Shown: positions 45,573 through 54,804 of the stretch, piece by piece | Numbering within the stretch: position 1 is the stretch's first letter | Layout of the letters: the number at the start of each line of letters is the position of its first letter | NCBI GenBank assembly: GCA_902362375.1 | Contig: CABIVS010000005.1 | Span: 525,450 to 589,449 of the forward strand | Direction: 5' to 3' | Length of the DNA: 64,000 nucleotides | Source of the DNA: Bacteroidaceae bacterium | GTDB taxonomy: Bacteria; Bacteroidota; Bacteroidia; Bacteroidales; Bacteroidaceae | Notes under the pieces: model-generated | The model's input: the letters and a program-made list of their open reading frames with translations, nothing else | Database searches by the model: none | What the model was told of the DNA's origin: nothing | Position numbers and translations under genes: made by a program

Positions 45573-46508
45573 ATGAGTAATCCTATTGTCGAGGTCAAGC
45601 ATTTATCCCATCGTTATAGTGTTGATTGGGCCATTCGCGATATCAATTTTTCTATTGAGAAAACAGGAATATTAGGCCTGTTAGGTTCTAATGGGGCAGG
45701 TAAGTCTACCACCATGAATATCATCTGTGGAGTTTTAAATCAAACGGAAGGGGATGTGTTTATCAATGGCATCGATCTACGAAAAAATCCGGTTGAAGCC
45801 AAAAAGCACATTGGTTTCCTACCTCAAAAGCCACCTCTTCATCCGGACTTGACTGTCGACGAATACTTAATACATTGTGCCACACTGCGGAGAATGGACA
45901 AATCAAAGATACGTGAAGCCGTAGAAACAGCCAAAGAACGTTGCGCCATTGCTCATTTCAGCAAACGGTTGATAAAGAATCTTTCTGGAGGATACCAACA
46001 AAGAGTAGGAATCGCACAAGCAATCGTACATAATCCACCATTCGTAGTACTTGATGAACCTACAAATGGACTCGATCCTAATCAGATTGTCGAAATACGC
46101 AATCTGATTAAAGAGATTGCAGAAGATCATTCTGTACTACTCTCTACACATATCCTATCGGAGGTGCAAGCTACTTGCAATGACATTCGTATGATTGAAC
46201 ACGGTAAAGTGGTATTCTTCGGTACTATGAAGGACTTTGATAATTATGTAGTTCCTAGTAGTTTCACCGTAACATTTACACTTCCTCCTTCCATGGAAGA
46301 ATTAGCAAAGATAGAGCATGTCTTAAATATAGAAGAGCTTTATCCCGGTACATTCCGGATACGCTTTGATGATGATGAGAACATAACTGAACGAGTAGTA
46401 GCATTGAGTATACAGAACGGATGGCGGTTGAAGGAGATCACAATGGAACGTTGTTCTCTCGACATTATCTTTGCACAACTATCGGGAAAACTTAAAAACA
46501 ATATCTGA
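45573..46508 (+). CDS. ABC transporter ATP-binding protein
   Basis: 311 residues. Walker A GLLGSNGAGKST is near residue 35-46, the Q-loop lies in GFLPQKPPLHPDLTVDEYL, the signature in LSGGYQQRVGIAQAI, Walker B in FVVLDEPTNGLDPNQ, and the H-loop in LSTHILSEVQATC. It belongs to the ABC-2 (CcmA/GldA-like) class. A C-terminal ~80-residue regulatory extension follows. The stop at 46508 is separated by one base from the ATG of a fused permease, so the subunits are cotranslated. Confidence 0.95.
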   Translation: MSNPIVEVKHLSHRYSVDWAIRDINFSIEKTGILGLLGSNGAGKSTTMNIICGVLNQTEGDVFINGIDLRKNPVEAKKHIGFLPQKPPLHPDLTVDEYLIHCATLRRMDKSKIREAVETAKERCAIAHFSKRLIKNLSGGYQQRVGIAQAIVHNPPFVVLDEPTNGLDPNQIVEIRNLIKEIAEDHSVLLSTHILSEVQATCNDIRMIEHGKVVFFGTMKDFDNYVVPSSFTVTFTLPPSMEELAKIEHVLNIEELYPGTFRIRFDDDENITERVVALSIQNGWRLKEITMERCSLDIIFAQLSGKLKNNI

Positions 46509-46509
46509 C

Positions 46510-48831
46510 ATGACGGATCTAAAGATTATTATGCGTATTGCTCGAACCGATTTGGCTATTTTATTCTATTCGCCGATTGCGTGGTTCATATTGATTGTTT
46601 TTTCATTCCTGACAGCATCAGGTTTCGCATCACTAATGGAAAGTATAGTGACCAGCTATGACCTTTCGGGAGGCGACGAAGTATCTTTAAGCAGTATTTG
46701 TTTCTTAGGTAGCTATGGTTTTCTATCCTCTATCGTTTCAAACATATACATCTATATTCCATTGCTAACAATGGGGCTCATCAGTCGCGAAACGGCATCG
46801 GGCTCTATCAAACTAGCTTATTCATCACCAGTCACCAGTAGTCAGATCGTGTTGGGCAAATATCTTGCAGCCATCGGATTTGGCTGTTGTCTGATGCTTG
46901 TCCCGATAACCAGTGCTATTTATGGCAGTTTGGTAATCCCCTCTTTTGATTGGGCTCCGATATTAGTCGCCCTTCTCGGACTCTATTTATTAATATGCAC
47001 TTATTGTGCTATTGGGCTCTTTATGTCCTCACTCACAACTTACCAAGTAGTGGCAGCGGTTGGGACTCTTATTATCTTAGCCATATTAAATTTCATAGGA
47101 GGTATCGGTCAGGAATACGATTTCATACGTGAACTGACTTATTGGCTGTCAATAAATGGAAGAACAATCGACATGCTAAACGGAGTAATCCGGAGTGAGG
47201 ATGTGATTTATTTTATTGTTGTAGTAACCCTTTTCCTGGCATTTACCATTTTCAAACTTTCATCCGACCGGCGAACTATCAGTCGGTTCCGACAAGCAAT
47301 CAGCTATCTGGGATTTTTTGTCGCAGCAATGGCAATCGGCTATCTCACTTCACGTCCGGGAATGATTAAGGTTTGGGATACAACACGTACAAAACTAAAT
47401 TCACTTACCGAAAACAGCCAAAATGTATTAGCAAAACTGACAGGACCGGTAACTATTACCAATTATGTTAATCTGCTTGATGGAAAGTCATATCGGTACC
47501 TTCCTATTATGAAGAAAGCGAATGAAACGATTTTCGAACCTTATTGCCTCGCTAAGCCCGACCTGCAAGTAAAGTATGTCTATTATTATGATTTTGCCCC
47601 CAACGGCGTAGCAAATAATCCCAAGTTTCAAGACAAAACTATAGATGAAATGCGTGATTATATGACCATGGTTTATAATTTAAATCCTCATTTATTCAAA
47701 TCTCCGGAAGAAATCCATAAAATCGTAGATCTGCGTGAAGAGCAAAATACATTTGTTCGCATTATGGAAACACAAGATGGGAAACGTACTTTCATCCGTG
47801 ATTTTCAGGATATGGATGCAACACCATCAGAAGCGGAAATTACAGCAGCAATAAAAAAGATGATCTCAACTCCTCCCACTGTTGCCTTTATCAAAGGAGA
47901 CGGTGAACGTGAAATATCTAAACCGGGTGACCGCGACTACAGTAACTTCTCCATTGAAAAATATTCCAGAGCTGCCTTGATTAATCAGGGCTTCGAAGTA
48001 TGTGAGATCGACATTTCCCATGGAGACACAATTCCTTCCCTTATCAATATTGTGGTTCTTGCAGAAATGAGAACTCCGCTTACAGAAAAAGGAGAAAGTC
48101 AACTGGAAACTTACTTAGCTCGCGGAGGTAATTTATTTATTCTCACCGACACAGGCAGGCAAGAAATCATGAATCCTTTTCTAGGCAGATTCGGTATCAA
48201 AATGGAAGAGTATCAACTGGCACAATCTTCTGCCGATTTCTCCCCTAATCTGATTTTAGCCAAAGCCACCCGTGAATCGGGAAAACTAACATTTGGATTC
48301 AAAGATGATTTTCCCAAACATGACCTACGTGTCTCTATGCCCGGATGTGTAGCTCTTACCTCCTTCGACAACGATTATGGATTCCAATATACACCGATTC
48401 TTGAAACAAATGCCAAAGGAGTATGGATTGAGAAGGAACAAACCGATCTGGAGGAATCACCTGTACAATGTAATGCCTCTGCAGAAGAAAAAGAACAAAC
48501 CTATATTACAGCCTATGCCCTTTCACGTCAACTGAAAGATAAAGAGCAGCGTATTATCATTTCTGGTGATGCAGATTGTATAAGCAATGCTGAACTAACT
48601 CTTTCACGTGAAGGGTATACATCAGGAAACTTTAATATGATTATCGAAAGCTTCCGCTGGCTTTCCGGAGGAGAATTTCCTATTGACGTACGCCGTCCTC
48701 ATTGCACCGACAACAAGCTCTCAATCGGAGTAAAGGATGTCAGTACGATGAAAACTATTTTCATAATCATTATACCCGCTATCCTCCTACTAATGGGAGT
48801 TGGCATCTGGTTTTTCCGCAGAAGAAATTAA
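46510..48831 (+). CDS. ABC-2 permease fused to a GldG-like domain (copy 1)
   Basis: 773 residues. The start at 46510 is preferred to an in-frame ATG 13 codons earlier that lies inside the ATPase gene. The N-terminal half has about six membrane helices with the GldF-type pattern (RIARTDLAILFYSPIAWFIL; LLTMGLISRETASGSIKLAY). After another helix (YLGFFVAAMAIGYLTSRPGM), the C-terminal ~450 residues form the GldG-like auxiliary domain (ABC_transp_aux; FIKGDGEREISKPGDRDYS; RGGNLFILTDTGRQEIMNP), ending in a last helix and basic residues. GldA/F/G are known from gliding and secretion in Flavobacterium; no other gliding genes are present. Confidence 0.87.
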   Translation: MTDLKIIMRIARTDLAILFYSPIAWFILIVFSFLTASGFASLMESIVTSYDLSGGDEVSLSSICFLGSYGFLSSIVSNIYIYIPLLTMGLISRETASGSIKLAYSSPVTSSQIVLGKYLAAIGFGCCLMLVPITSAIYGSLVIPSFDWAPILVALLGLYLLICTYCAIGLFMSSLTTYQVVAAVGTLIILAILNFIGGIGQEYDFIRELTYWLSINGRTIDMLNGVIRSEDVIYFIVVVTLFLAFTIFKLSSDRRTISRFRQAISYLGFFVAAMAIGYLTSRPGMIKVWDTTRTKLNSLTENSQNVLAKLTGPVTITNYVNLLDGKSYRYLPIMKKANETIFEPYCLAKPDLQVKYVYYYDFAPNGVANNPKFQDKTIDEMRDYMTMVYNLNPHLFKSPEEIHKIVDLREEQNTFVRIMETQDGKRTFIRDFQDMDATPSEAEITAAIKKMISTPPTVAFIKGDGEREISKPGDRDYSNFSIEKYSRAALINQGFEVCEIDISHGDTIPSLINIVVLAEMRTPLTEKGESQLETYLARGGNLFILTDTGRQEIMNPFLGRFGIKMEEYQLAQSSADFSPNLILAKATRESGKLTFGFKDDFPKHDLRVSMPGCVALTSFDNDYGFQYTPILETNAKGVWIEKEQTDLEESPVQCNASAEEKEQTYITAYALSRQLKDKEQRIIISGDADCISNAELTLSREGYTSGNFNMIIESFRWLSGGEFPIDVRRPHCTDNKLSIGVKDVSTMKTIFIIIIPAILLLMGVGIWFFRRRN

Positions 48832-48842
48832 TAGAGAAAAAG

Positions 48843-51170
48843 ATGAACTTAAGACTTATACTTAGAATAGCCCGTACCGAACTAGCGGTACTTTTTTACT
48901 CACCGGTTGCATGGTTGCTACTGGTCGCTTTTACATGCCAGGTAGGATTCGATTTTATGAATATCCTGACGGAAATAGTAAAAATAAAAGCATTGGGCAA
49001 CACGATCACTTTTAGTGTCACAGCCGGTTTTGTTCTTGGTCTCAAAGGAATATATGAAGTAATACAGGAAACGATCTACCTCTATATTCCTTTATTGACC
49101 ATGAATCTGATGAGCCGTGAATATTCATCAGGATCTATCAAACTACTATATTCATCACCGGTAAGCAGTGTTCAAATCATTGTCGGCAAGTTTGTCTCAA
49201 TGGTAGTATTTGCCCTGATCTTTGTCGTTATCCTTGCCCTACCGACAATCGTAATGTTTATATCGGTGCCACATGTTGATATTACACTTATCCTAGCGGG
49301 ATTGTTATCCATGTTTCTATTGATATTGACCTATTGTTCTATCGGTCTCTTTATGACCACGCTCACATCTTACCAAGTTGTGGCAGCTGTTGCTACCCTT
49401 TCCGCATTGGCATTTTTCAATTATGTGGGTGGAATCGGCCAGGAGTCCATATTCTTTAGAGAGATTACTTATTGGCTATCTATTAAAGGACGCGCCAGTG
49501 AAATGGTTGGAGGATTGATATGCAGCGATGATGTCATCTATTTCTTGGCTGTAATTTCATTATTCCTCTGGCTATCGGTCATTAAACTGAATAATGAAAA
49601 GACACGCCGTTCGTTCCTTTCAAAAACAATGCGTTATACATTAGCCGTATGCACCATTATAGTGATTGGTTTTGCCAGTTCACGCCCGGCATTAATGTTT
49701 TTTTATGATGCCACCCGCAGCAAGCAGCGTACACTTTCGGAAGAAAGTCAGAAAGTGATGAGACAGTTGTCCGGCCCTATGACAATTACAACTTATGTCG
49801 ATATCTTTGATAAAGAATTTGACGTTGCTTCTCCAAAGGAACAGAAAGAAGATATGACACGATTTAAAATGTACATACGCTTCAAACCAGAGATAAAAAT
49901 GAAGTACGTTTACTATTACTCTACACCAAAAGACAGTACTCTTTATCACCAATATCCAAATAAAAGTATTCGTGAAATAGCTTATGAAGTTGCCAAGAAA
50001 AAGAATTTCAATCCTAAGCAACTAAAAAGCGCCGAAGAACTAAAAGAGAAAATAGATCTGGCTAAAGAAAATTATCGGTTTGTACGTGTTGTAGAGCGTG
50101 GGTCCGGTGAACAAGCCCGCCTTCGTTTGTTCGACGATATGGAATATCATCCCTCTGAAACAGAAATCTCCGCAGCATTGAAAAAAATGCTTGTTACTCC
50201 CGTAAAGGTAGGTGTCATCACAGGACACCACGAGCGTTCGACCACTAAAAAGGGAGATCAGGATTACTCACTTTTTGCCACACACGGGCGCTTCCGTTAT
50301 TCCATGATTAACCAAGGTTTTGATTTGACGGAACTGGATTTGAAGGATATGAATGATATACCAAACAATATCAATATATTACTTATTGCTGAAATGCGTT
50401 CGTCCATGAGTCCAAAAGAAGAAGAAATTATAAACCGTTTTCTTGAACGTGGAGGTAATATGATGATTATGGGTGATGTCGGACGTCAGGAAGTGATGAA
50501 TCCCTTGCTCCGGAAAATCGGTTTAAAACTGCTTCCGGGAATCATTGCACAACCTTCTGACATTAATCCGGGAGACCTCATTCTTGCAAAGGCTACACAA
50601 GTAGCCGCTGACAGTATAGGAGGTTTCTACAAACGTATGGTAGAAAGGAAAACCTATAGTGCGGTCACTATGCCATCGGCGGTTGCTCTGGAAGTTGTCG
50701 ATACGACCCAGTTCCATCCAATCGTTTTATTGCAAAGTAACGCCCAACAAACATGGATTGAATATCAAACAAAAGATTTTGTAAATGATTCTCTTTCATT
50801 GGATTCTCTTCAAGGTGAAAAGCTAGGGGCATATCCTACGGCAATAGCATTAACCCGCAAAATAAAAAACAAAGATAAAGAACAACGTATCATCGTCCTA
50901 GGTGACGCAGATTGTTTTAGCAATGCCGAACTACAAAAAAGCTCAAGACCAGGTATTTATTCATTTAACTTTAATATGATTCCCGGTTCATTCCGTTGGT
51001 TGTGTTATAATGAGTTTCCGGTATCTTCTTCCAGAGATCCTTTCCTCGATAAAGATATCAGCCTGACTCCTATGGATTTATCTACCATTAAAACCATCTA
51101 TTGCTATGGCATTCCATTCATCATTGGATTGTGCGGCATTTGGACATGTTGGAGGAGAAGAAAACGATAA
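48843..51170 (+). CDS. ABC-2 permease fused to a GldG-like domain (copy 2)
   Basis: 775 residues from the ATG at 48843 (MNLRLILRIARTELAVLFYS). An ATG farther upstream lies inside copy 1. The layout is the same as copy 1: GldF-like helices (LLTMNLMSREYSSGSIKLLY), a further helix (LAVCTIIVIGFASSRPALMF) and a GldG-like domain (GVITGHHERSTTKKGDQDYS; RGGNMMIMGDVGRQEVMNPL), with a C-terminal helix followed by WRRRKR. The two copies are clearly paralogous and adjacent (11-bp gap), so together with one ATPase they probably build a heterodimeric transporter. A strong hairpin follows at 51187-51220. Confidence 0.87.
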   Translation: MNLRLILRIARTELAVLFYSPVAWLLLVAFTCQVGFDFMNILTEIVKIKALGNTITFSVTAGFVLGLKGIYEVIQETIYLYIPLLTMNLMSREYSSGSIKLLYSSPVSSVQIIVGKFVSMVVFALIFVVILALPTIVMFISVPHVDITLILAGLLSMFLLILTYCSIGLFMTTLTSYQVVAAVATLSALAFFNYVGGIGQESIFFREITYWLSIKGRASEMVGGLICSDDVIYFLAVISLFLWLSVIKLNNEKTRRSFLSKTMRYTLAVCTIIVIGFASSRPALMFFYDATRSKQRTLSEESQKVMRQLSGPMTITTYVDIFDKEFDVASPKEQKEDMTRFKMYIRFKPEIKMKYVYYYSTPKDSTLYHQYPNKSIREIAYEVAKKKNFNPKQLKSAEELKEKIDLAKENYRFVRVVERGSGEQARLRLFDDMEYHPSETEISAALKKMLVTPVKVGVITGHHERSTTKKGDQDYSLFATHGRFRYSMINQGFDLTELDLKDMNDIPNNINILLIAEMRSSMSPKEEEIINRFLERGGNMMIMGDVGRQEVMNPLLRKIGLKLLPGIIAQPSDINPGDLILAKATQVAADSIGGFYKRMVERKTYSAVTMPSAVALEVVDTTQFHPIVLLQSNAQQTWIEYQTKDFVNDSLSLDSLQGEKLGAYPTAIALTRKIKNKDKEQRIIVLGDADCFSNAELQKSSRPGIYSFNFNMIPGSFRWLCYNEFPVSSSRDPFLDKDISLTPMDLSTIKTIYCYGIPFIIGLCGIWTCWRRRKR

Positions 51171-51186
51171 AAGAAAATAAACAAAA

Positions 51187-51220
51187 ACTTCCGGCAGGCA
51201 CAAAAATGCTTGCCGGAAGT
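51187..51220. terminator. Bidirectional terminator between the ABC locus and the kdp block
   Basis: ACTTCCGGCAGGCA (51187-51200) pairs with TGCTTGCCGGAAGT (51207-51220), with one G-T and a 6-nt loop. It separates the convergent permease and kinase genes. The T-runs are weak on both sides. Confidence 0.8.
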
Positions 51221-51247
51221 CTGATTCTTCCATACAACCCTTCAAAT

Positions 51248-52714
51248 CTACGCTTTCAACCGCATCACAAACCGGCTGCCCTTACCCAATTCACTCTCTA
51301 CCGTCAACGTACCGCCATGAGCTTCCACAAAATCCTTGGAAATAGATAATCCCAATCCACTGCCTTGCACTTTCGTTCCGGGCACACGGAAATAACGGTC
51401 GAAGATACTTTTGTGATAACGCGGATCAATCCCCTTTCCAAAATCCTGAACATAGAGTTCGATCCTATTTTCATCCTGTTTGGCACCGATAATCACACGT
51501 CCGTTTTCTTTAGAATAACGGATAGCATTACTTAGCAAATTCGTCAATACCCAGGCAATCTTTTCACTGTCGACAAAGAGCTTGCCTATTTTCTCTTCCG
51601 GATATTCCACTTCTATCTGGATATTAAACTTATCCGCTTGCACCTGATTAGCCTTGATCGCATATTCGATCAACTCAATCGGTTTGGTAATCTTCGGCAT
51701 CAGTTGTAGCTTCCCAGCTTCCACCTGCGTCATGTTAAGCAACTCTCCGGTGATACTCAACAAACGCTCACTGTTCTCCTTGATACTCTTAGACAACTGC
51801 TCCTGTTCATCATTCAATGCACCGACACGCTTATCTTCCAACAGTTGGAGACTCATCATAATAGCGGCAATCGGAGTCTTCAGTTCATGAGATATCGTCG
51901 AAATAAATGTAGTCTTGGCAGAATCCAGTTCCTTAAATTCCGTGATATTCTTCAATAAAATAACATCACCCAGTTTGCGGGGTTCCCCTTTTTCAGCCTC
52001 CGTATTAATGATAGGGACATAAGAGGCCTTAAAGTAACTCTCTTTATCGTCAGCATATATTTTCAACGGTTCCTTCTGCTCACTTGGCGTCACCAATTCA
52101 CGGATCAACCGCCGCAACAGGTCATTCTTCAAAGCCAGTTCCTCCGCCGATTGACGAATCACCTTCTCCCGTTTCAGATTCAAGATATTGAGCGCTTCCT
52201 CATTGATAAACAAAATCTCACGCTCCATATTCAGTCCGATCACCGGATCATCGATACTGTTTACAATTGCTTCAATAAATTTCTTTGCAGAAAGAATATC
52301 CGACAAAGTACTGGCACGATATTCGGTCAAACACTCCGCCATCCGGTTAAAACTATCCGCCACATCCCGGAACTCTTCATTATTATCCATTTGCAAACGC
52401 TTCTCATAATTATGATTAGCTATTTCAAGAATTCCCTCTTTCAGCTCTTTAATAGGCTTGCTGATAGAACGAGGCAGCCAATAAAGCAATATCAGTCCGG
52501 TCAAAATACAGATTCCTCCCGTTATGGAAATCCATAATAATGCACGTTCCAATGCAGGCATGGCAGCGGGACTATCAGGTTCTGTCGCTGTCAGGATTTG
52601 AAGATTCACTACTGAAAGTGTAACCAACAAAATAATCATTCCGGCCAGCATTCCGATACCAAGAATCAGTTTCGTTTTAATATTCATAACGTTCATACGA
52701 TTAATATTATGCAA
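51248..52714 (-). CDS. Sensor histidine kinase of the kdp cluster
   Basis: 488 residues at the longest start; ATGs at 52696 and 52687 (MNIKTKLILGIGMLAG) are alternatives. Two membrane helices (LILGIGMLAGMIILLVTLSV; LLWISITGGICILTGLILLY) enclose only a short loop. A HAMP segment (SISKPIKELKEGILEIANHN), a PAS-like domain (FIEAIVNSIDDPVIGLNMER), the H-box HELKTPIAAIM, and the N, G1 and G2 boxes (NLLSNAIRYS, DFGKGIDP, GSGLGLSI) follow. It overlaps the KdpD-domain gene by 8 bp and so is coupled to it. In E. coli these parts form one KdpD with four helices. No response-regulator gene accompanies it. Confidence 0.9.
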   Translation of the reverse strand: MHNINRMNVMNIKTKLILGIGMLAGMIILLVTLSVVNLQILTATEPDSPAAMPALERALLWISITGGICILTGLILLYWLPRSISKPIKELKEGILEIANHNYEKRLQMDNNEEFRDVADSFNRMAECLTEYRASTLSDILSAKKFIEAIVNSIDDPVIGLNMEREILFINEEALNILNLKREKVIRQSAEELALKNDLLRRLIRELVTPSEQKEPLKIYADDKESYFKASYVPIINTEAEKGEPRKLGDVILLKNITEFKELDSAKTTFISTISHELKTPIAAIMMSLQLLEDKRVGALNDEQEQLSKSIKENSERLLSITGELLNMTQVEAGKLQLMPKITKPIELIEYAIKANQVQADKFNIQIEVEYPEEKIGKLFVDSEKIAWVLTNLLSNAIRYSKENGRVIIGAKQDENRIELYVQDFGKGIDPRYHKSIFDRYFRVPGTKVQGSGLGLSISKDFVEAHGGTLTVESELGKGSRFVMRLKA

Positions 52715-53837
52715 GTATAATCAAATCTACATTAGCTTGTGACAAATTATTCAAAAACTTTCTATATCCCAGTATAGAACAAATAGCGTATGGCAACCTT
52801 AAATTAGGAGTTCCCATGCAAACTGTCGATATCTGTTTCTCTTTACAAACCTTGACGATACTCCCCAAAATATCCTTCGACTGCACCTGTACCACCTCTC
52901 CCCCAAGTTCCGCCACGAGCTTAAAATGGTTCAACAGATACCGTTGACTGGCTAAATCGATTCTATCCATACTCTCTTTCGGAGTCTGAACATACAGGGC
53001 TATAAAAGTGGTGTTATACCGGGTTGCCAACTTTGCCGCCTTTCTGATAATCCGCCGGGGTGTTTTCTCGTGACTACTGATACAAGCCATAAACTTCTCA
53101 TGCCGGAGTCCGACGGCTACTCCCATCACCACCTCATTCTCCACCTTTTTTTCTACCCGCAACGCTACTTCCTTCAAAGCCAACTCACGTAACTGAAGAA
53201 TATTCTCTGTCCGAAAGAAATTATCCAATGCCGTCTGAATCTTTTCCGGACGATATATCTTACCCGCTTTCAAACGTGCAATCAGCTCCTCTGCCGTCAA
53301 GTCAATATTCACCACCTCATCCGCTTCCTGAAGAACACTGTCGGGCACCCGTTCTTTCACTTCAATACCCGTAATCTCCTGCACTTCTTCATTCACGCTT
53401 TCAATATGCTGAATATTGATTGCCGAAATCACATTAATTCCCTCATCCAGCAAAGTGATCACATCCTGCCAACGTTTCTCGTTCAAGCTACCTTCTACAT
53501 TGGTATGAGCCAGTTCATCCACAATTACAATTTCCGGATGGACACGGATAATCGTATCCAGATCCATTTCTTCCAATTCTTTCCCCTTATAGAAGATTTT
53601 ACGACGCGGAATGACAGGGAGCCCTTGCAGCAATGCTTCCGTCCCGGCGCGTCCATGAGTTTCGATATAGCCGATTTGCACGTTCACACCGTTCTCCAGC
53701 AGTTCATGTGCCTCCTGAAGCATACGATATGACTTTCCCACACCGGCTATCATACCGATATAGACCTTGAATTTACCCCGGTGGGACTTCTTTATCAGAT
53801 CCAAAAAATACTGTACACTATGTTCTCTATCATCCAT
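52707..53837 (-). CDS. kdpD: KdpD N-terminal sensor domain (stand-alone)
   Basis: 376 residues. The KdpD domain has Walker-like AGVGKSYRMLQEAHEL (from residue 31), GYIETHGRAGTEALLQGLP, VIVDELAHTN and VISAINIQHIESVN; a universal-stress-protein-like domain follows (about 245-376; VAVGLRHEKFMACISSHEKT). This is the cytoplasmic half of KdpD, which binds c-di-AMP and senses potassium status in other bacteria. Here it is a separate protein without membrane helices; the kinase half is the next gene, overlapping by 8 bp. It follows the porin-like gene in the kdp operon. Confidence 0.93.
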   Translation of the reverse strand: MDDREHSVQYFLDLIKKSHRGKFKVYIGMIAGVGKSYRMLQEAHELLENGVNVQIGYIETHGRAGTEALLQGLPVIPRRKIFYKGKELEEMDLDTIIRVHPEIVIVDELAHTNVEGSLNEKRWQDVITLLDEGINVISAINIQHIESVNEEVQEITGIEVKERVPDSVLQEADEVVNIDLTAEELIARLKAGKIYRPEKIQTALDNFFRTENILQLRELALKEVALRVEKKVENEVVMGVAVGLRHEKFMACISSHEKTPRRIIRKAAKLATRYNTTFIALYVQTPKESMDRIDLASQRYLLNHFKLVAELGGEVVQVQSKDILGSIVKVCKEKQISTVCMGTPNLRLPYAICSILGYRKFLNNLSQANVDLIILA

Positions 53838-53921
53838 TACGTCAATCTGTTATTTTAAACATCCTAACCCGTAGTAATCATCACGATCACCACGGGTTTC
53901 ACAAAAATTCATGAGTTTATT

Positions 53922-54686
53922 TTATGGCCTTAAAGTTACGCCAAATACTAAATGGGCGTCCTCCAGACGTGGATTCCATATAGCCTGTACAAATATAGGC
54001 AATGAAAACTTATCATTAAAATTTATTGCTTTCGTTGCTTTCAAAGCTAGGTTCGTCACTGCAAACCCATTCACATTATACTGCGGAGTCTTATAAGGAA
54101 CCACTCCACAAGTAGCATTCAGATCAACTCCTTTCACACTGAACGGATAATTCAGTTCTACGTAAGAAGAGTATGCCTGCTTTTCCTCCCCCTCATCAGT
54201 CGTTTTTCTGTCAGCACCGGCAAACATGGTATACCATGCAATAGATAACGGGAACTTTTCAATAGGAAGCGTATAAGCTAACCCTGCTTCAAAATGGTGT
54301 CCGGTGTCTCCACTTTTAAAATGAAAATAATTATTGGTAAGTTCTCCATTGGCCACATCAGCTTGTCCGTCCCACCAAAGAGTGGCTACAGAAAGCGTCG
54401 GTCCTGCTTCACCGAACTTATAAGCTGCGGTCAGGTCAATTTCTTTATTACTCTCACTCAAACTAGTTGAACCCCATGCAGTAAGCGAGAAATTACCTAC
54501 GCTAAATCCCAAAGTCGGCTGAAAGGAAGCAGCTCCCCCCTGATAAATACCACGCCATACATACGAACTTACCAAATCACCTTGTATAGTAAACTCTTGT
54601 GCTTGTGCATTAACTGTTCCCAACATACAAACGGCTGCTACAGCCATTGTTCCTAAAAAACTCTTTTTACTAAAAAAACTTTTCAT
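53922..54686 (-). CDS. Porin-like outer-membrane protein of the kdp cluster
   Basis: 254 residues with a clear signal peptide (MAVAAVCMLGTVNAQA, cut near residue 29). The mature protein is a small beta-barrel with SSYVWRGIYQGGAASFQPTL near the N-terminus, a motif typical of TIGR02001-like putative porins, alternating aromatic strands, and a C-terminal HLVFGVTLRP. It lies between kdpC and kdpD, separated from kdpC by a structured terminator-like RNA, so it may provide outer-membrane passage for potassium under limitation. That role is inferred from position only. Confidence 0.78.
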   Translation of the reverse strand: MKSFFSKKSFLGTMAVAAVCMLGTVNAQAQEFTIQGDLVSSYVWRGIYQGGAASFQPTLGFSVGNFSLTAWGSTSLSESNKEIDLTAAYKFGEAGPTLSVATLWWDGQADVANGELTNNYFHFKSGDTGHHFEAGLAYTLPIEKFPLSIAWYTMFAGADRKTTDEGEEKQAYSSYVELNYPFSVKGVDLNATCGVVPYKTPQYNVNGFAVTNLALKATKAINFNDKFSLPIFVQAIWNPRLEDAHLVFGVTLRP

Positions 54687-54718
54687 ACTTCTTATCTTAT
54701 TCTATTTTATGTTTCCGT

Positions 54719-54794
54719 AAAAAAGCAGCGCCCTATCCAACCCTGTTAATTTGAACCGCGGCATAACCCAAACGGTCCGGACAGGAACGCTGCT
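54719..54794 (-). promoter_or_regulatory. Three-tier hairpin with U-run between kdpC and the porin gene
   Basis: On the minus strand AGCAGCG (54794-54788) pairs with CGCTGCT (54730-54724). Inside this, CCTGT (54785-54781) pairs with ACAGG (54746-54742), and GGACCG (54778-54773) pairs with CGGTTC (54758-54753, one G-T). The outer stem is followed by a run of five T. It may be only an elaborate terminator, or a conditional one that sets porin and kdpD expression; I do not recognise a known riboswitch. Confidence 0.65.
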
Positions 54795-54804
54795 CAATCT
54801 TCAT

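Noticed and set aside
27691..51170. Conventional polysaccharide utilisation locus
   Set aside because: There is no glycoside hydrolase, polysaccharide lyase or SusR/HTCS regulator; proteases and an ABC module take their place.
54719..54794. ydaO-type c-di-AMP riboswitch
   Set aside because: The length and conserved core do not match what I know of that class; only a nested hairpin with a U-run can be supported.
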